43,718 nt of DNA from Candidatus Iainarchaeum andersonii SCGC AAA011-E11 (GCA_000402355.1 AQRS01000041.1:1-43718); one strand, 5' to 3'. Counted from the stretch's first letter, positions 34,201 through 41,675 are shown. A program made the numbers and translations. Notes: a model not told the origin generated them from the sequence alone.

Positions 34201-34634
34201 GCCCAAAGAAATCCACTTACGTTGAGCTGAAGTCCATGGAGGACAAGATGAATGCGCAGGCCGCATTGCAGGGAAAAATCAGGGCGGTTGACCAGAAGGA
34301 TGCGCTTGAAAGGGTTCTGGCGAGCCACTTTTTGCCCGACATAATAGGAAACACGCGCTCGTTCTCGAAGCAGGTGTTTCGGTGCAGCAAGTGCAACGCG
34401 AAATACAGGCGCGTTCCCTTGACCGGAAAATGCGCCAAATGCAACGAGGAAACGCTTATACTCACGATTGCGCAGGGCTCGGTGCGCAAGTACCTGAACA
34501 TAGCGAAAAACATGATCAGCACGTATCAGTTGAGCCCTTACCTCAAGCAGAGGATAGATTTGATTGAAAAGGAAATAGATTCGGTTTTCATGAACGAAAA
34601 GGTGCAGCAGAAAAGCCTGTTCGAGTACGTTTGA
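31281..34634 (+). CDS. polC: DNA polymerase D large subunit (DP2)
   Basis: The 1117-residue catalytic subunit of PolD. It has two-barrel polymerase architecture with the catalytic Asp pair in NADGDQDSIML (about 868-878) and the nearby GGRMDAPLVFS. Zinc-binding Cys sets are GCPVCVNGE and, at the C-terminus, CSKCNAKYRR with CAKCNEE. The last residues, QKSLFEYV, look like a PCNA-binding PIP box. No intein interrupts it, unlike several archaeal DP2 genes. The ATG at 31281 overlaps the DP1 stop by 11 bases; GGAGG lies about 12 bases upstream. Confidence 0.96.
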   Translation: MEIKAVPAVKKYFDALEKRAMAQYAMAVQARKKGKDLSLEVECPPTVDLADRTENIIGPPGVGKRYRELYAEFRGDRTRAIFKLFKEIIGGGIGDIPNEEKRLEQAVKTCLVLVTEGVVVAPLDGVPKILISKNPDGSRYVDIYFAGPIRAAGGTATVFPLILGDYARQLMGLDRYRPTMDEIERYVEEINIYDEIITRQFKLKDDEVRKIIQGCPVCVNGEPTEEREVTTYKDLGRIPSNRIRGGMCLVISEGVGLKAMKIMGLAKMLGLNWDWLESIIKVSKGSAGNDKEVHPDFSYLSRIAAGRPIFSYPSTYGGLRLRYGRARNTCIMGKGVHPATMHILDDFVAVGTQAKMERPGKSAEFFPVDSIEGPIVKLVGGEVRKISSAEEALKVRASVEKILFLGDCLIALGDFRKTAHPLMPAGYCEEWWKLELQKEAKGNMLGEFDVSRFMEAPNLIDENTALELALRFNVPLHPKYLHYYTALNGEEAAHLVREVRRAQKTFEGTEITELLLEKKPETKEMLEKIGLPHKVKQGKIVVEMDCAYSFFKTFGGTSQDEPNMEAGVIGMLCALSGMKIMDKAGTFIGCRMGRPEAAKPRKMAGDPHTLFPIGEYSGNTRSINKAAEKFQNIEVEVAEFSNPASGKVECQPFSMETGKRNVLSRNQKDNSVKFSKRKINIEELLFHGARSLNMNVPVLVKGVKGLINSDKLPEPIEKGILRAHHDLHIFRDGTIRFELLNAPLTHFKPAEIGLGIEKARELGYTHDFEGRELVSTEQICEIFPQDIIPNETAGDFYLRVTKFVDDELERFYGLEKYYNFNSKDNLIGELFLGLAPHTSAGVMCRIIGFTKARVNFAHPYFHLAKRRNADGDQDSIMLLMDVLLNFSQKYLPSSRGGRMDAPLVFSIAINPTEIDDEVYDVETCREYPLELYEKSLSISEPEIDSIPTIKKKLGKEGQYTGFGYTHETSIFDAGPKKSTYVELKSMEDKMNAQAALQGKIRAVDQKDALERVLASHFLPDIIGNTRSFSKQVFRCSKCNAKYRRVPLTGKCAKCNEETLILTIAQGSVRKYLNIAKNMISTYQLSPYLKQRIDLIEKEIDSVFMNEKVQQKSLFEYV

Positions 34635-34635
34635 A

Positions 34636-34729
34636 CTATAGCAGACCACGAAAGTTTTTCGGCATTCATGGCAGTCTGCTAGATAGCAAACCCTGAAAAT
34701 TTACCGCATTATTTCCATGGTTTGCTATA
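34636..34729 (-). repeat. Dispersed double stem-loop element, copy B (intact)
   Basis: On the minus strand this 94-base element folds as two stem-loops. One is TATAGCAAACC with GGTTTGCTAT; the other is TAGCAGAC with GTCTGCTA around a loop containing GCCGAAAAACTTTCG. It begins one base after the DP2 stop codon. The homologous copy A is at 16918-17056. It could be a small RNA gene, a 3' processing structure or a short mobile element. Confidence 0.75.
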
Positions 34730-34765
34730 AGCCTGTTTTTAGCGATAAATGCCTGCTAAAAAACA

Positions 34766-35188
34766 TTAGCGCAGTAATTTGACTTTTCCAGCACTTATTT
34801 TTAGAATTTTTGAAAGGGCAGTTATCAAGAAATAGCTTATTCCAAAGACAATAATTATTCCTCTGTTTGAGTCTTCAAAAAACCGGTAAAAGATCATTGC
34901 CATAAAAAGTGCCAAGAATAGCAAAAAAGCTCTGCTAAATAGGCTATTTGCCGCTGTTTTTGGGTTAAAATAGAACCAAGCGATATTTGTTCCGGAAGAG
35001 TACAAAAAATAAATAAGCAGTGCCGGAATTCCGAAGATCAAGCTGCCTGAACTACCAAATATAAATGTTGAATAACAGAAGAAAACAAAAATCAACAATC
35101 CAAAAACATAATTTAGAGAAACACCCCGCAAGTCTTTTTGACGTGCTGGCTTTATAAAAAAATACTCGTAAAACTTAATCAAAAACAA
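34766..35188 (-). CDS. Small polytopic membrane protein, unknown
   Basis: A membrane protein of at most 140 residues with about four hydrophobic helices: roughly 28-45, 49-66, 84-103 and 111-128. The start is uncertain. A TTTATAAA box at 35150-35157 implies transcription from about 35125, which would favour the TTG at 35131 and a 121-residue protein; the longest frame starts at 35188. It overlaps head to head with the next plus-strand gene. No family recognised. Confidence 0.5.
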   Translation of the reverse strand: MFLIKFYEYFFIKPARQKDLRGVSLNYVFGLLIFVFFCYSTFIFGSSGSLIFGIPALLIYFLYSSGTNIAWFYFNPKTAANSLFSRAFLLFLALFMAMIFYRFFEDSNRGIIIVFGISYFLITALSKILKISAGKVKLLR

Positions 35189-35611
35189 TTAGACACTAAC
35201 AATTCTTCATTCTGCGACCAGCTAAAGAATGATATAAAAGCATATGAATTTGACAAAGGATTTTGCTATTCTGATTTGGGAATTCAAGTCAAAAGTCCGG
35301 CCATTTGCGAAAAATCCGAATTATTCAGTGATGATTGCCTAATACAATTAGGTGAAAGCTTGTTGGATGGCACTCTTTGCGAAAATGTTAGCGACGCAAA
35401 GAAAAAGAATATTTGCTACAATCACGCGGGAATTGCAACAAATGATACTGCACTTTGCGACAAAATAATAATTTCACAAATTTTTCAAAGCAGCGATATT
35501 TCACTGAAAGATTCTTGCTATTCAGAGATTGCTAAAGCAACAAAGAATAAAAAAATTTGCAATAAAGTCCTTCGCGAGGACCAAAAAGCATTCTGCATTA
35601 GCCAAATCTAA
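35138..35611 (+). CDS. Cys-rich repeat protein, probably 5'-truncated
   Basis: About 157 codons encoding a Cys-rich protein with a recurring pattern: Cys-Tyr or Cys, six to ten residues, then LCDKI, ICEKS or ICNKV. Examples are KGFCYSDLGIQVKSPAICEK, NICYNHAGIATNDTALCDK and DSCYSEIAKATKNKKICNK. Such repeats occur in secreted or membrane-attached proteins of DPANN archaea. No good start, signal peptide or membrane helix is present (only a TTG at 35138), and the 5' part collides with the opposite gene. It may be a remnant that has lost its N-terminus. Confidence 0.5.
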   Translation: MTCWLYKKILVKLNQKQLDTNNSSFCDQLKNDIKAYEFDKGFCYSDLGIQVKSPAICEKSELFSDDCLIQLGESLLDGTLCENVSDAKKKNICYNHAGIATNDTALCDKIIISQIFQSSDISLKDSCYSEIAKATKNKKICNKVLREDQKAFCISQI

Positions 35612-35697
35612 AACAAACGGGGCTTTTTCTGTTGGATTACCTAGCTAATATATTCACCCAATAATTATCACTCACGCAACGGCATAAAACTTTTGTT

Positions 35698-36471
35698 TCA
35701 CGACGCGTAGAAGAACCAGAGAACAACTATTATTGCGATAACCGCGAGGGCTATGACAGCGGGATTCACGCCGAACAAGTTCGCCGGAGCATTGGTTCCG
35801 GCATCTTGCTTATTTTTCCCGTGCTGTTCTTTTTCCGGGGAACCGGATAGCCCTGAAATGGTTTCGGAAAAAAAGTTTTGCCACCCCTGAAGCGTGGAAA
35901 AATCGCTTATTGCTTCCGCAAAAACCTCGGAGGACTTTGGCCTGCGCTCCGGAATTTCCTGGCCGCTCAGGATTTCGCCGCTCAGGGCATTCAGCATTAC
36001 TGTTTTTGTTTCCTCGTCAAGCGACACACTAATGTGGAAGAAAGGGATGTAAAGCATTTCAAGGCCGGAGAGCATTACGTTTTGCTTCGGGGTTTTTTCG
36101 AGCGAAGCGATTTTCAGGAGAATGAAGTCCTTCGCCTCCTTCCCTGAAAGCATTGGCTTCAGAACCTCGACCTCGTATCCCGTTGATGCCTGGGTTTCGC
36201 GCGCCGAAGAGGTGTGGTCCATTGACCCGAGGGTTTCGTTGAATTCCTTTGAAAAAGCGTTGAGGGCCTTTTTGCCGCTTGAGAGGTGCTCGGGCTTTCC
36301 GCTTGCCTCGGAAAAAATGTCGTAAGAAAAAAACCAGAACGGAACGTAAACGAGTTTTGAGGAAGAAAAATAGTAATTTTTCCATCCTTTTTGTGCCAAA
36401 AGAGCGGCAACCTTTTCCTGAGCCTCGCTCAACACAAGCGCAACGGGAAAAGTTGCCTTCTCAAGGAACAT
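35698..36471 (-). CDS. Tail-anchored protein in operon with sepF
   Basis: A 257-residue protein with a single C-terminal membrane helix (about 232-254, AVIALAVIAIIVVLWFF) and most of the chain in the cytoplasm. Two internal segments look alike, LVYVPFWFFSYDIF (about 41) and MLYIPFFHISVSLD (about 142), suggesting a duplicated domain. A Lys/Gln-rich linker precedes the anchor. It starts 11 bases after the sepF stop, so it is cotranscribed and could be a membrane partner of SepF/FtsZ. This role is inferred from position only. Confidence 0.72.
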   Translation of the reverse strand: MFLEKATFPVALVLSEAQEKVAALLAQKGWKNYYFSSSKLVYVPFWFFSYDIFSEASGKPEHLSSGKKALNAFSKEFNETLGSMDHTSSARETQASTGYEVEVLKPMLSGKEAKDFILLKIASLEKTPKQNVMLSGLEMLYIPFFHISVSLDEETKTVMLNALSGEILSGQEIPERRPKSSEVFAEAISDFSTLQGWQNFFSETISGLSGSPEKEQHGKNKQDAGTNAPANLFGVNPAVIALAVIAIIVVLWFFYAS

Positions 36472-36482
36472 TTAATACTCAC

Positions 36483-36842
36483 TTACTGTGCGTCTCTTCT
36501 CTTGATTATTTTTACCTTGCTCGGAGTAACAATGACACGGTCCTGCGAAATCCTCGCAATGTCGCCGTCGATTGACTCTATGCCGCTCCTTATGCTGTTT
36601 ATTATGTCCCTGAGCTTTATCGCGTTCCTTTTTGAAAGGTCCGAGATGTTCAGGAGGAGGATGTTGCCCTTCTTGGCCTCATCAATTACGGTTTTGACGT
36701 CCGCATCGGTCTGAAGGCTAATCGGCTTCACAAACGCGTCCGCATCCTCGTAAGGGTCTTCCGGCTCCTTGTCAAGGTTGTTGAGGAAATCCTCAATGTC
36801 TATCTCTTCTTTTTTTCCAATCAGCTTTTCCATAAAAGCCAT
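36483..36842 (-). CDS. sepF: SepF, FtsZ membrane anchor
   Basis: A 119-residue archaeal SepF. The N-terminal MAFMEKLIGKK is the short membrane-targeting helix, followed by an acidic linker and the conserved domain (about 38-115) with VKPISLQTDADVKTVIDEAK, NILLLNISDLSKR and ISQDRVIVTPSKVKI. It tethers FtsZ filaments to the membrane at the division site. AAGGGGTGAT lies five bases before the ATG at 36842, deciding the start. No ftsZ is in this window. Confidence 0.93.
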   Translation of the reverse strand: MAFMEKLIGKKEEIDIEDFLNNLDKEPEDPYEDADAFVKPISLQTDADVKTVIDEAKKGNILLLNISDLSKRNAIKLRDIINSIRSGIESIDGDIARISQDRVIVTPSKVKIIKRRDAQ

Positions 36843-37246
36843 TGATTAATCACCCCTTAGAAAAAAAATCGATTAATTATAATTGATGCCAAAACCTATA
36901 TTAAATACTATTGGTGGAATTTAGCCAATAAACTCTACATAAGCGCCTTTTTGAGCCCTTGGCCCCAAGCCGTGCACCGGCTAAGCAAGGCGGCTTTGGC
37001 AAACCTAATACAAAAAAATAAGAATAAGGGAAACCGAATATTGTCATGGCATGGATGGAAAGGCGCCGCAGAAGAAGATGAAGCGGGCACAGCACCATGC
37101 ATTCGTTGCGGCAAAAAAACCTGCTACATAAACCTGATTTGTGTACCGCATGTTCGGAAACCAAATGCCGATTAGCGGAAGTGGTTTGCTTCCGTAACTG
37201 TGAATGATTTTATGTTTTCTGCGCATAATGGTGTGGGGGTTGGAAA
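36843..37246. other. Spacer between sepF and cdc6; possible origin region
   Basis: About 400 bases without a confident gene, between two divergent genes. The sepF side (36843-36920) is AT-rich, with ATCGATTAATTATAATTGAT near 36868. A hairpin CGGAAG-TGGTTTG-CTTCCG lies at 37176-37194. The middle holds a possible broken zinc-ribbon gene. Archaeal origins often lie beside cdc6 and have an AT-rich unwinding stretch, so this is a candidate, but I find no convincing repeated origin-recognition boxes. Confidence 0.3.
37046..37207 (+). pseudogene. Possible broken small zinc-ribbon gene
   Basis: One frame encodes PCIRCGKKTCYIN (from about 37095). Shifting by one missing base near 37132 leads directly into DLCTACSETKCRLAEVVC and a stop at 37205-37207. 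Together these give the CxxC...CxxC layout of small archaeal zinc ribbons. No unbroken frame joins them and the start is unclear, so it is either a decayed gene or a chance pattern. Confidence 0.3.
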
Positions 37247-38452
37247 TTGTATAATATTTTCGAGAAAGAATTTGCAAAGGACACTATTTTTTTGGACAGG
37301 AACCTTATAACGCCGCATTACACTCCGCGCGAACTCCCTTTCCGCGAGCCTTACATTGAAAAAATATCCGGAATCCTTTCAAAGACGCTGCGCAACGAGA
37401 AGCCGGACAACCTCTTCATTTACGGAAAACCGGGCACGGGAAAAACATCTGTGACAAAGCACGTAATGCAGCAGCTCCTTGAATTCGCGGGCTCGAAGAA
37501 CATTCCCGTTGTCGGGAATTACGTGAACTGCAGGAACCACAACTCAAAGTACAGGGTCCTCATAAAAATCGTGAAGGACCTTTACCAGGAAGAAAACTTT
37601 TTGGGGTTCTCGGCCGCGTTTGTTTACGAAAAATTGTTGGATTTTGCGCGCAAGGGCAACCAGCTTGTCCTGGTGCTTGACGAAATAGACAAAATCAAGG
37701 ACCTTGATGAGTTGATTTACGGTTTAACAAGGAGTAATGACGAGATTTCAAACGGCGGAATCTCAATAATAGGGATTTCAAACAATCTCATGTTCAAAGA
37801 TCGTTTGGACCCGCGCACGAAAAGCAGCCTGTGCGAACAGGAAATCGTTTTTCCCCCGTACAACGCGCAGGAGCTCACTGAAATTCTTGTGAAGAGGAGT
37901 GCAGTTGCCTTCCGCGATGGATGCGTTGATGACTCGGCAATAAACCTTGCAGCGGCCATCGCCGCGCAGGAATCCGGGGACGCGAGAACAGCAATAATGC
38001 TCCTCCTGCGCGCGGGGGAAATTGCGGATTCGAAGGGAAACACGCGCATCACCGATGATGAGGTGAAGAAGGCAAAGTCACAGGTCGAGGAGGAAATAAT
38101 TTTCAACATGATTTCAACCCTGCCGGAGCAGCAACGGCTCGTGCTTTACTCCATCGCGAGACTCGCGTCGCAGAAAAAACCCATGCAGAAAATCACCGGC
38201 GAGACAGAAGAGGGAATACTTTTCTCGGGCGAGATTTATGACGAGTACTGCAAAATCGCCAGGCAGTTCAAGGAAACAAGCATTTCAGCGCGCTGGTACA
38301 GGGAGTACATCAATGAGCTGGAAATGTACGGCCTGATTGTTACAACCACTTCCGGAAAGGGGATTCGCGGGCAAACGCGCCTGATTAAGCTCGCGTGCGA
38401 TGCCGGAAAAGTGAAAGGGCTCATTGAGAAGGAACTCGCCGCGGCGGCGTGA
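37247..38452 (+). CDS. cdc6: Orc1/Cdc6 replication initiator
   Basis: A 401-residue AAA+ protein that marks replication origins and loads the MCM helicase. Walker A is GKPGTGKTSV (about 60-69) and Walker B is LVLDEIDKI (about 142-150). Sensor 2 lies in the lid near SGDARTAIMLLLRAGEIA. A C-terminal winged helix (about 310-395) has YREYINELEMYGLIVTTTSG. The TTG at 37247 is preceded by a GGGGGT stretch. The stop codon touches the IS605-like palindromes that follow. Confidence 0.95.
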   Translation: MYNIFEKEFAKDTIFLDRNLITPHYTPRELPFREPYIEKISGILSKTLRNEKPDNLFIYGKPGTGKTSVTKHVMQQLLEFAGSKNIPVVGNYVNCRNHNSKYRVLIKIVKDLYQEENFLGFSAAFVYEKLLDFARKGNQLVLVLDEIDKIKDLDELIYGLTRSNDEISNGGISIIGISNNLMFKDRLDPRTKSSLCEQEIVFPPYNAQELTEILVKRSAVAFRDGCVDDSAINLAAAIAAQESGDARTAIMLLLRAGEIADSKGNTRITDDEVKKAKSQVEEEIIFNMISTLPEQQRLVLYSIARLASQKKPMQKITGETEEGILFSGEIYDEYCKIARQFKETSISARWYREYINELEMYGLIVTTTSGKGIRGQTRLIKLACDAGKVKGLIEKELAAAA

Positions 38453-38551
38453 AGAACCCACGCCTAAAGGCGTGGGCTTCTGATTTGACCGTCAACGGAA
38501 CGGAAGCCAACCCTCACCAACGCCTTAAGGCGTTGGCTTCCGTTGGGTTGG
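38451..38551. mobile_element. IS200/IS605-type palindromic remnant without transposase
   Basis: Two hairpins. CCCACGCCT-AA-AGGCGTGGG, flanked by GAAG and CTTC, is at 38451-38480. A perfect 20-base palindrome, CCAACGCCTT-AAGGCGTTGG, is at 38517-38536, inside a wider nested repeat (GGAAGCC and CCAACCC on the left, GGCTTCC and GGGTTGG on the right). The CCCACGCC...GGCGTGGGCTTC hairpin is well known at ends of IS200/IS605 and TnpB elements. No tnpA or tnpB is present. It may now serve as the cdc6 terminator. Confidence 0.6.
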
Positions 38552-38558
38552 TGAAAAT

Positions 38559-38978
38559 TCACTTTATTGGTTTTTTTCGGGGAATTCCGGAAGGATTCAT
38601 CAGGTCCTGCGCCGCGCGCAGCAGTATGATGAAGGATTCCCTTTCAAGTTCTGTTCTCGAATCGAACACGCCGGGGTTTTTTTGTGCCTCGGGGAGGTCG
38701 AGCAATGTTTCCCTGGCGTGCTCAACCGCCTTCGCAATCATGTCGATGTGCACGGCGCTGTTTGAAATAGGATGCTTCGCGATTCCCGGGTTGCGCTCAT
38801 AAAACCGCCTTATTAGGGCGTACTCTTTTCCCCGGGATCTAAGAACAGTGCCGATGAAGTTTAGGCCCCTGAGTTCCCATTGATTGAGCCCAGGCCGCTT
38901 GCTTGCGTGATGCTCCGGGTACCAGTTGATGTGCCTGCGCGGAACCCGCAGGTTTTTCGGAACAACCGGCTTCGGCAT
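38559..38978 (-). CDS. Unknown basic protein downstream of hel308
   Basis: A 139-residue protein with a basic, Pro/His-rich N-terminus (MPKPVVPKNLRVPRRHINWY). A helical domain follows, with YALIRRFYERNPGIAKHP, VHIDMIAKAVEHARETLLDL and ESFIILLRAAQDL. It lies 33 bases after the hel308 stop on the same strand, so it may be cotranscribed. The stop abuts the palindromic remnant. I do not recognise a family. A frame on the opposite strand here is a shadow. Confidence 0.6.
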   Translation of the reverse strand: MPKPVVPKNLRVPRRHINWYPEHHASKRPGLNQWELRGLNFIGTVLRSRGKEYALIRRFYERNPGIAKHPISNSAVHIDMIAKAVEHARETLLDLPEAQKNPGVFDSRTELERESFIILLRAAQDLMNPSGIPRKKPIK

Positions 38979-39011
38979 AATGTAAGTAAGCCCCGGGAGA
39001 ATAAAAAATAT

Positions 39012-41111
39012 TCATTTGCGCGCCGAGAGCTGCTTTTTCACCGAAACCGCGACAGCCGGACTCAAAATCTTTTCGAGGTCCTTCACGTCGATTTTTTTCA
39101 AGTCCGCAATGGTTTTCACACCCGCCTTGAACAAGGCACGCGATCTCACCCGCCCTATTCCGCGCAACTCGCACAAGGGAACAAGCTCTTCCTTTACTCC
39201 GTGCTGCAAGCGCTTGCGGATTTTCGTGAGCGGAATGAAGTGGCTCTCCAACCCCAGTATTTTTGCGAGTTCTAGCGCGGCATAAGCAAGCCAATCCGCG
39301 TTCTTGAGCTTCGCGCGGAGAATCCCGGGCTGGACATTGAAGGAATCAACAATGGCTTGTTCTCTTACTTCATCAATCCATTCTTTTAGCAATAGCGAAA
39401 TCCAGTACTTTGAAAGCAACCCGTCATCATAAAACATTTCCTTGTTAACATCGACAGGAAGTTCCTCTGGGTGCTGCATAACGCGCTCCCAGAGTTCTGC
39501 CTGCATGGCTTTGGGCACGGAAAGCAAAGGATAGAATTCATTCGTGCTCGCAATGGAGAAAAGGTAAGCGAGGTCGTTGTGCATGTTCCTGCGCAAGGAA
39601 CCAATGAGCCTGTGCGCGGAAACAGGGTCGAGGTAAAGCTCGGCAACGCGCTTGCCCAGGGGAGTTGCGTCGATGCGCTTTTCGCTTGCTTTGACGAAAC
39701 CCATTTCCTCGAGGCCGGAAATTATTTTCGTGATTTTTTCGAACAATTCGGAAAGGTTTCCTGATTGCGAACCGTAAAATGTTCCTGAAAAGAATTTCTC
39801 CGCGGACTCGAGATCAAAAACAAAGTCCGAGGCAATGATTGAGAGCATGTGGAAGCGCAGCTGCGATTCAGAGGCGAGGCGAGATTCAACGTTTTCTATT
39901 TCTCCGTTTATGAAGTAATCAAAGTAATCGTCCTTCTCGAACTCGGTTTTCGCGATTAGAATCGCTTCGCCGCTCGAATCATACTTCGGCCTGCCGGCTC
40001 GGCCGGCAACCTGCTTCCACTCTGAGACAGGGATGCGCTCCATTCCGAAGCCGCTGTACCTGTACGGAGAAGGCATCACGACCCTAAACGCCGGCATATT
40101 AATTCCCGCAGATAAGGTTGGCGTGGAGCAAATGAATTTCAAATAACTTTTTTTGAACAAACCCTCCACAAGCCTTCTCTGCTTTTCGAGCAGGCCCGCG
40201 TTGTGGAAGCAAACACCTTGCTTTACAAGGGAGGCGAGAGTTCGGCACTGCTCTGTAGGAATTTCAAGCGCACTCAATATTTTTTCGGACGCGTTCTCGA
40301 GCACGTTCTTTTCCTGCTGCGAAAGCCTTTCCGAAGTGAGCGAAGCGAGCTTTTTCGCCGTGGCTTCGCTGCGCTTGCGAGTGTTCAGGAAAAAAAGCGC
40401 CTGCTTTCCCCTTGAGAGCGTGTCCAGCGCGATTGATGAGAGCTCGTCCTGATGCTGGACAATCGAGGTCGCGTCCTTTTCGAAAAATAATTCGCCGTCG
40501 AGGAAAACTCCTTCGCGCAACTCTATCGGCCTGTAATCGCTTTCAACGAGCTTTGCGCCCAGCCACTTTGAGATTTCTTTCGAGTTCGGGATAGTGGCGC
40601 TCAGACCTAGAACTTGGAGATTCTTGTTCAAAAAACGGAGTTTGGTGAGCACCATTTCGATTGTCGGACCCCTGTCCGAGCCAAGATTGTGTATTTCATC
40701 CACAACCAGGAGGCCTATTGAAGAGAGCCACTCCGCGCGGTGGTTCAAAAGTGAATTGAGTTTTTCAAAAGTGGTGAAGATTACATCATTTGAAGAAAGG
40801 TACTTTCCGGAAGAATCGAAATCGCCCGTGCTCAAAACAGCCTTGATTGAGAGTTCCTTGGAGTACTTTTCCCTAAAATCATTATAATGCTCTGAAGCCA
40901 ATGCGCGCAATGGGCACGTGTAAACAACCTTTCTGCGCTTCTGGAGGATGCAATTCAGCGCGGCTATCTCTGCAACCACGGTTTTTCCGGAGGCCGTTGG
41001 GGAACTCACTACAATGCTGTTATCCGCGAGCCCCGCTGCAACGGCTTTTTCCTGCATCGGGTTAAAGGACTCAAAGGCATTGTGTTTCTTCACTAATTCA
41101 AGGGATTCCAT
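39012..41111 (-). CDS. hel308: Hel308 DNA helicase
   Basis: A 699-residue superfamily 2 helicase that unwinds lagging strands at stalled forks. Motifs visible are a Q-motif-like FNPMQEKAV, Walker A SSPTASGKTVVAE (about 36-48), DEIH (138-141), LSATIPN, a motif IV region and QVAGRAGRP. The winged helix and ratchet domains follow, and the C-terminal helix-hairpin-helix contains LCELRGIGRVRSRALFKAGV. The ATG at 41111 matches the family start; the frame extends to 41189 without conservation. Confidence 0.95.
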   Translation of the reverse strand: MESLELVKKHNAFESFNPMQEKAVAAGLADNSIVVSSPTASGKTVVAEIAALNCILQKRRKVVYTCPLRALASEHYNDFREKYSKELSIKAVLSTGDFDSSGKYLSSNDVIFTTFEKLNSLLNHRAEWLSSIGLLVVDEIHNLGSDRGPTIEMVLTKLRFLNKNLQVLGLSATIPNSKEISKWLGAKLVESDYRPIELREGVFLDGELFFEKDATSIVQHQDELSSIALDTLSRGKQALFFLNTRKRSEATAKKLASLTSERLSQQEKNVLENASEKILSALEIPTEQCRTLASLVKQGVCFHNAGLLEKQRRLVEGLFKKSYLKFICSTPTLSAGINMPAFRVVMPSPYRYSGFGMERIPVSEWKQVAGRAGRPKYDSSGEAILIAKTEFEKDDYFDYFINGEIENVESRLASESQLRFHMLSIIASDFVFDLESAEKFFSGTFYGSQSGNLSELFEKITKIISGLEEMGFVKASEKRIDATPLGKRVAELYLDPVSAHRLIGSLRRNMHNDLAYLFSIASTNEFYPLLSVPKAMQAELWERVMQHPEELPVDVNKEMFYDDGLLSKYWISLLLKEWIDEVREQAIVDSFNVQPGILRAKLKNADWLAYAALELAKILGLESHFIPLTKIRKRLQHGVKEELVPLCELRGIGRVRSRALFKAGVKTIADLKKIDVKDLEKILSPAVAVSVKKQLSARK

Positions 41112-41131
41112 AAGCAAAAATTGCGGAAATG

Positions 41132-41314
41132 CTAATCCAGGGGGAGGAAGCGGAGTTTTTTCTCTATTACGGCAAATGAGTTTTCCCACAAAACTAATTG
41201 CTGGGTTTTATGTCTTCCTGTGGCATGCTTTATTTTTGGTTTCCCGATTTTCCTTGCTTCGCAAAGGATTTTGTCGCCCTTAATGGCGTCTCCTTCTTCA
41301 TACAGAACCGTCAT
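41132..41314 (-). CDS. Small protein between regulator and hel308, unknown
   Basis: A 60-residue basic protein starting MTVLYEEGDAIKGDKILCEARK, probably a small beta-rich fold. Its start lies inside the 3' end of the upstream regulator gene (overlap 17 bases) and hel308 begins 20 bases after its stop. The order regulator, small protein, hel308 therefore suggests an operon. No family recognised; an in-frame start at 41326 is possible. Confidence 0.5.
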   Translation of the reverse strand: MTVLYEEGDAIKGDKILCEARKIGKPKIKHATGRHKTQQLVLWENSFAVIEKKLRFLPLD

Positions 41315-41675
41315 CAATAACACCAAGCATTTTTTCCTTTTTTAGTTCACCGACAATTTTGTACATGGTTTCCAGGCTTATACCAAGCTTATTTGCAATA
41401 TCAGAAGGATAGGCTTCCCGGTGAAGCCGGTAATAGTCAATCACTTCCTTTTTAGCGGTCGCATAATCAATGTCCCTTATCCGTATAATTTCGGTTTTCT
41501 CCAATGCCTGGAGTTTATCCCTTATGGCTCCGCGCACAAAGTCGGAGGTGTTGAGGTAAACCCCGGAACCGACCAAATCACCGATTTTTTGGAGTTCGCG
41601 GCTCGTCACTTTGGCTCCAATCATCTTTGAACGCACCTGATTCTGCAATGTGTTTTGCCTAGGTTCATTCGCCAT
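41298..41675 (-). CDS. Regulator with ribbon-helix-helix and winged-helix parts
   Basis: A 125-residue protein. The N-terminal part (about 10-60) resembles a ribbon-helix-helix domain, with KVTSRELQKIGDLVGSGVYL and TSDFVRGAIRDKLQAL. The C-terminal part (about 80-120) is a winged helix with YPSDIANKLGISLETMYKIV and GELKKEKMLGVI. The ATG at 41675 lies about 28 bases from a TTTTATATGG box on the minus strand, so leaderless. It probably regulates its own operon, which continues to hel308. Confidence 0.75.
   Translation of the reverse strand: MANEPRQNTLQNQVRSKMIGAKVTSRELQKIGDLVGSGVYLNTSDFVRGAIRDKLQALEKTEIIRIRDIDYATAKKEVIDYYRLHREAYPSDIANKLGISLETMYKIVGELKKEKMLGVIDDGSV

Noticed and set aside
31281..34634. 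Intein in the DP2 gene
   Set aside because: Several archaeal DP2 genes carry one, but the reading here passes from conserved block to conserved block with no splicing motifs and normal length.
38449..38802. 117-codon frame on the plus strand after cdc6
   Set aside because: It starts in the palindromic remnant and then runs antisense to the 139-residue gene, with no protein-like features of its own.
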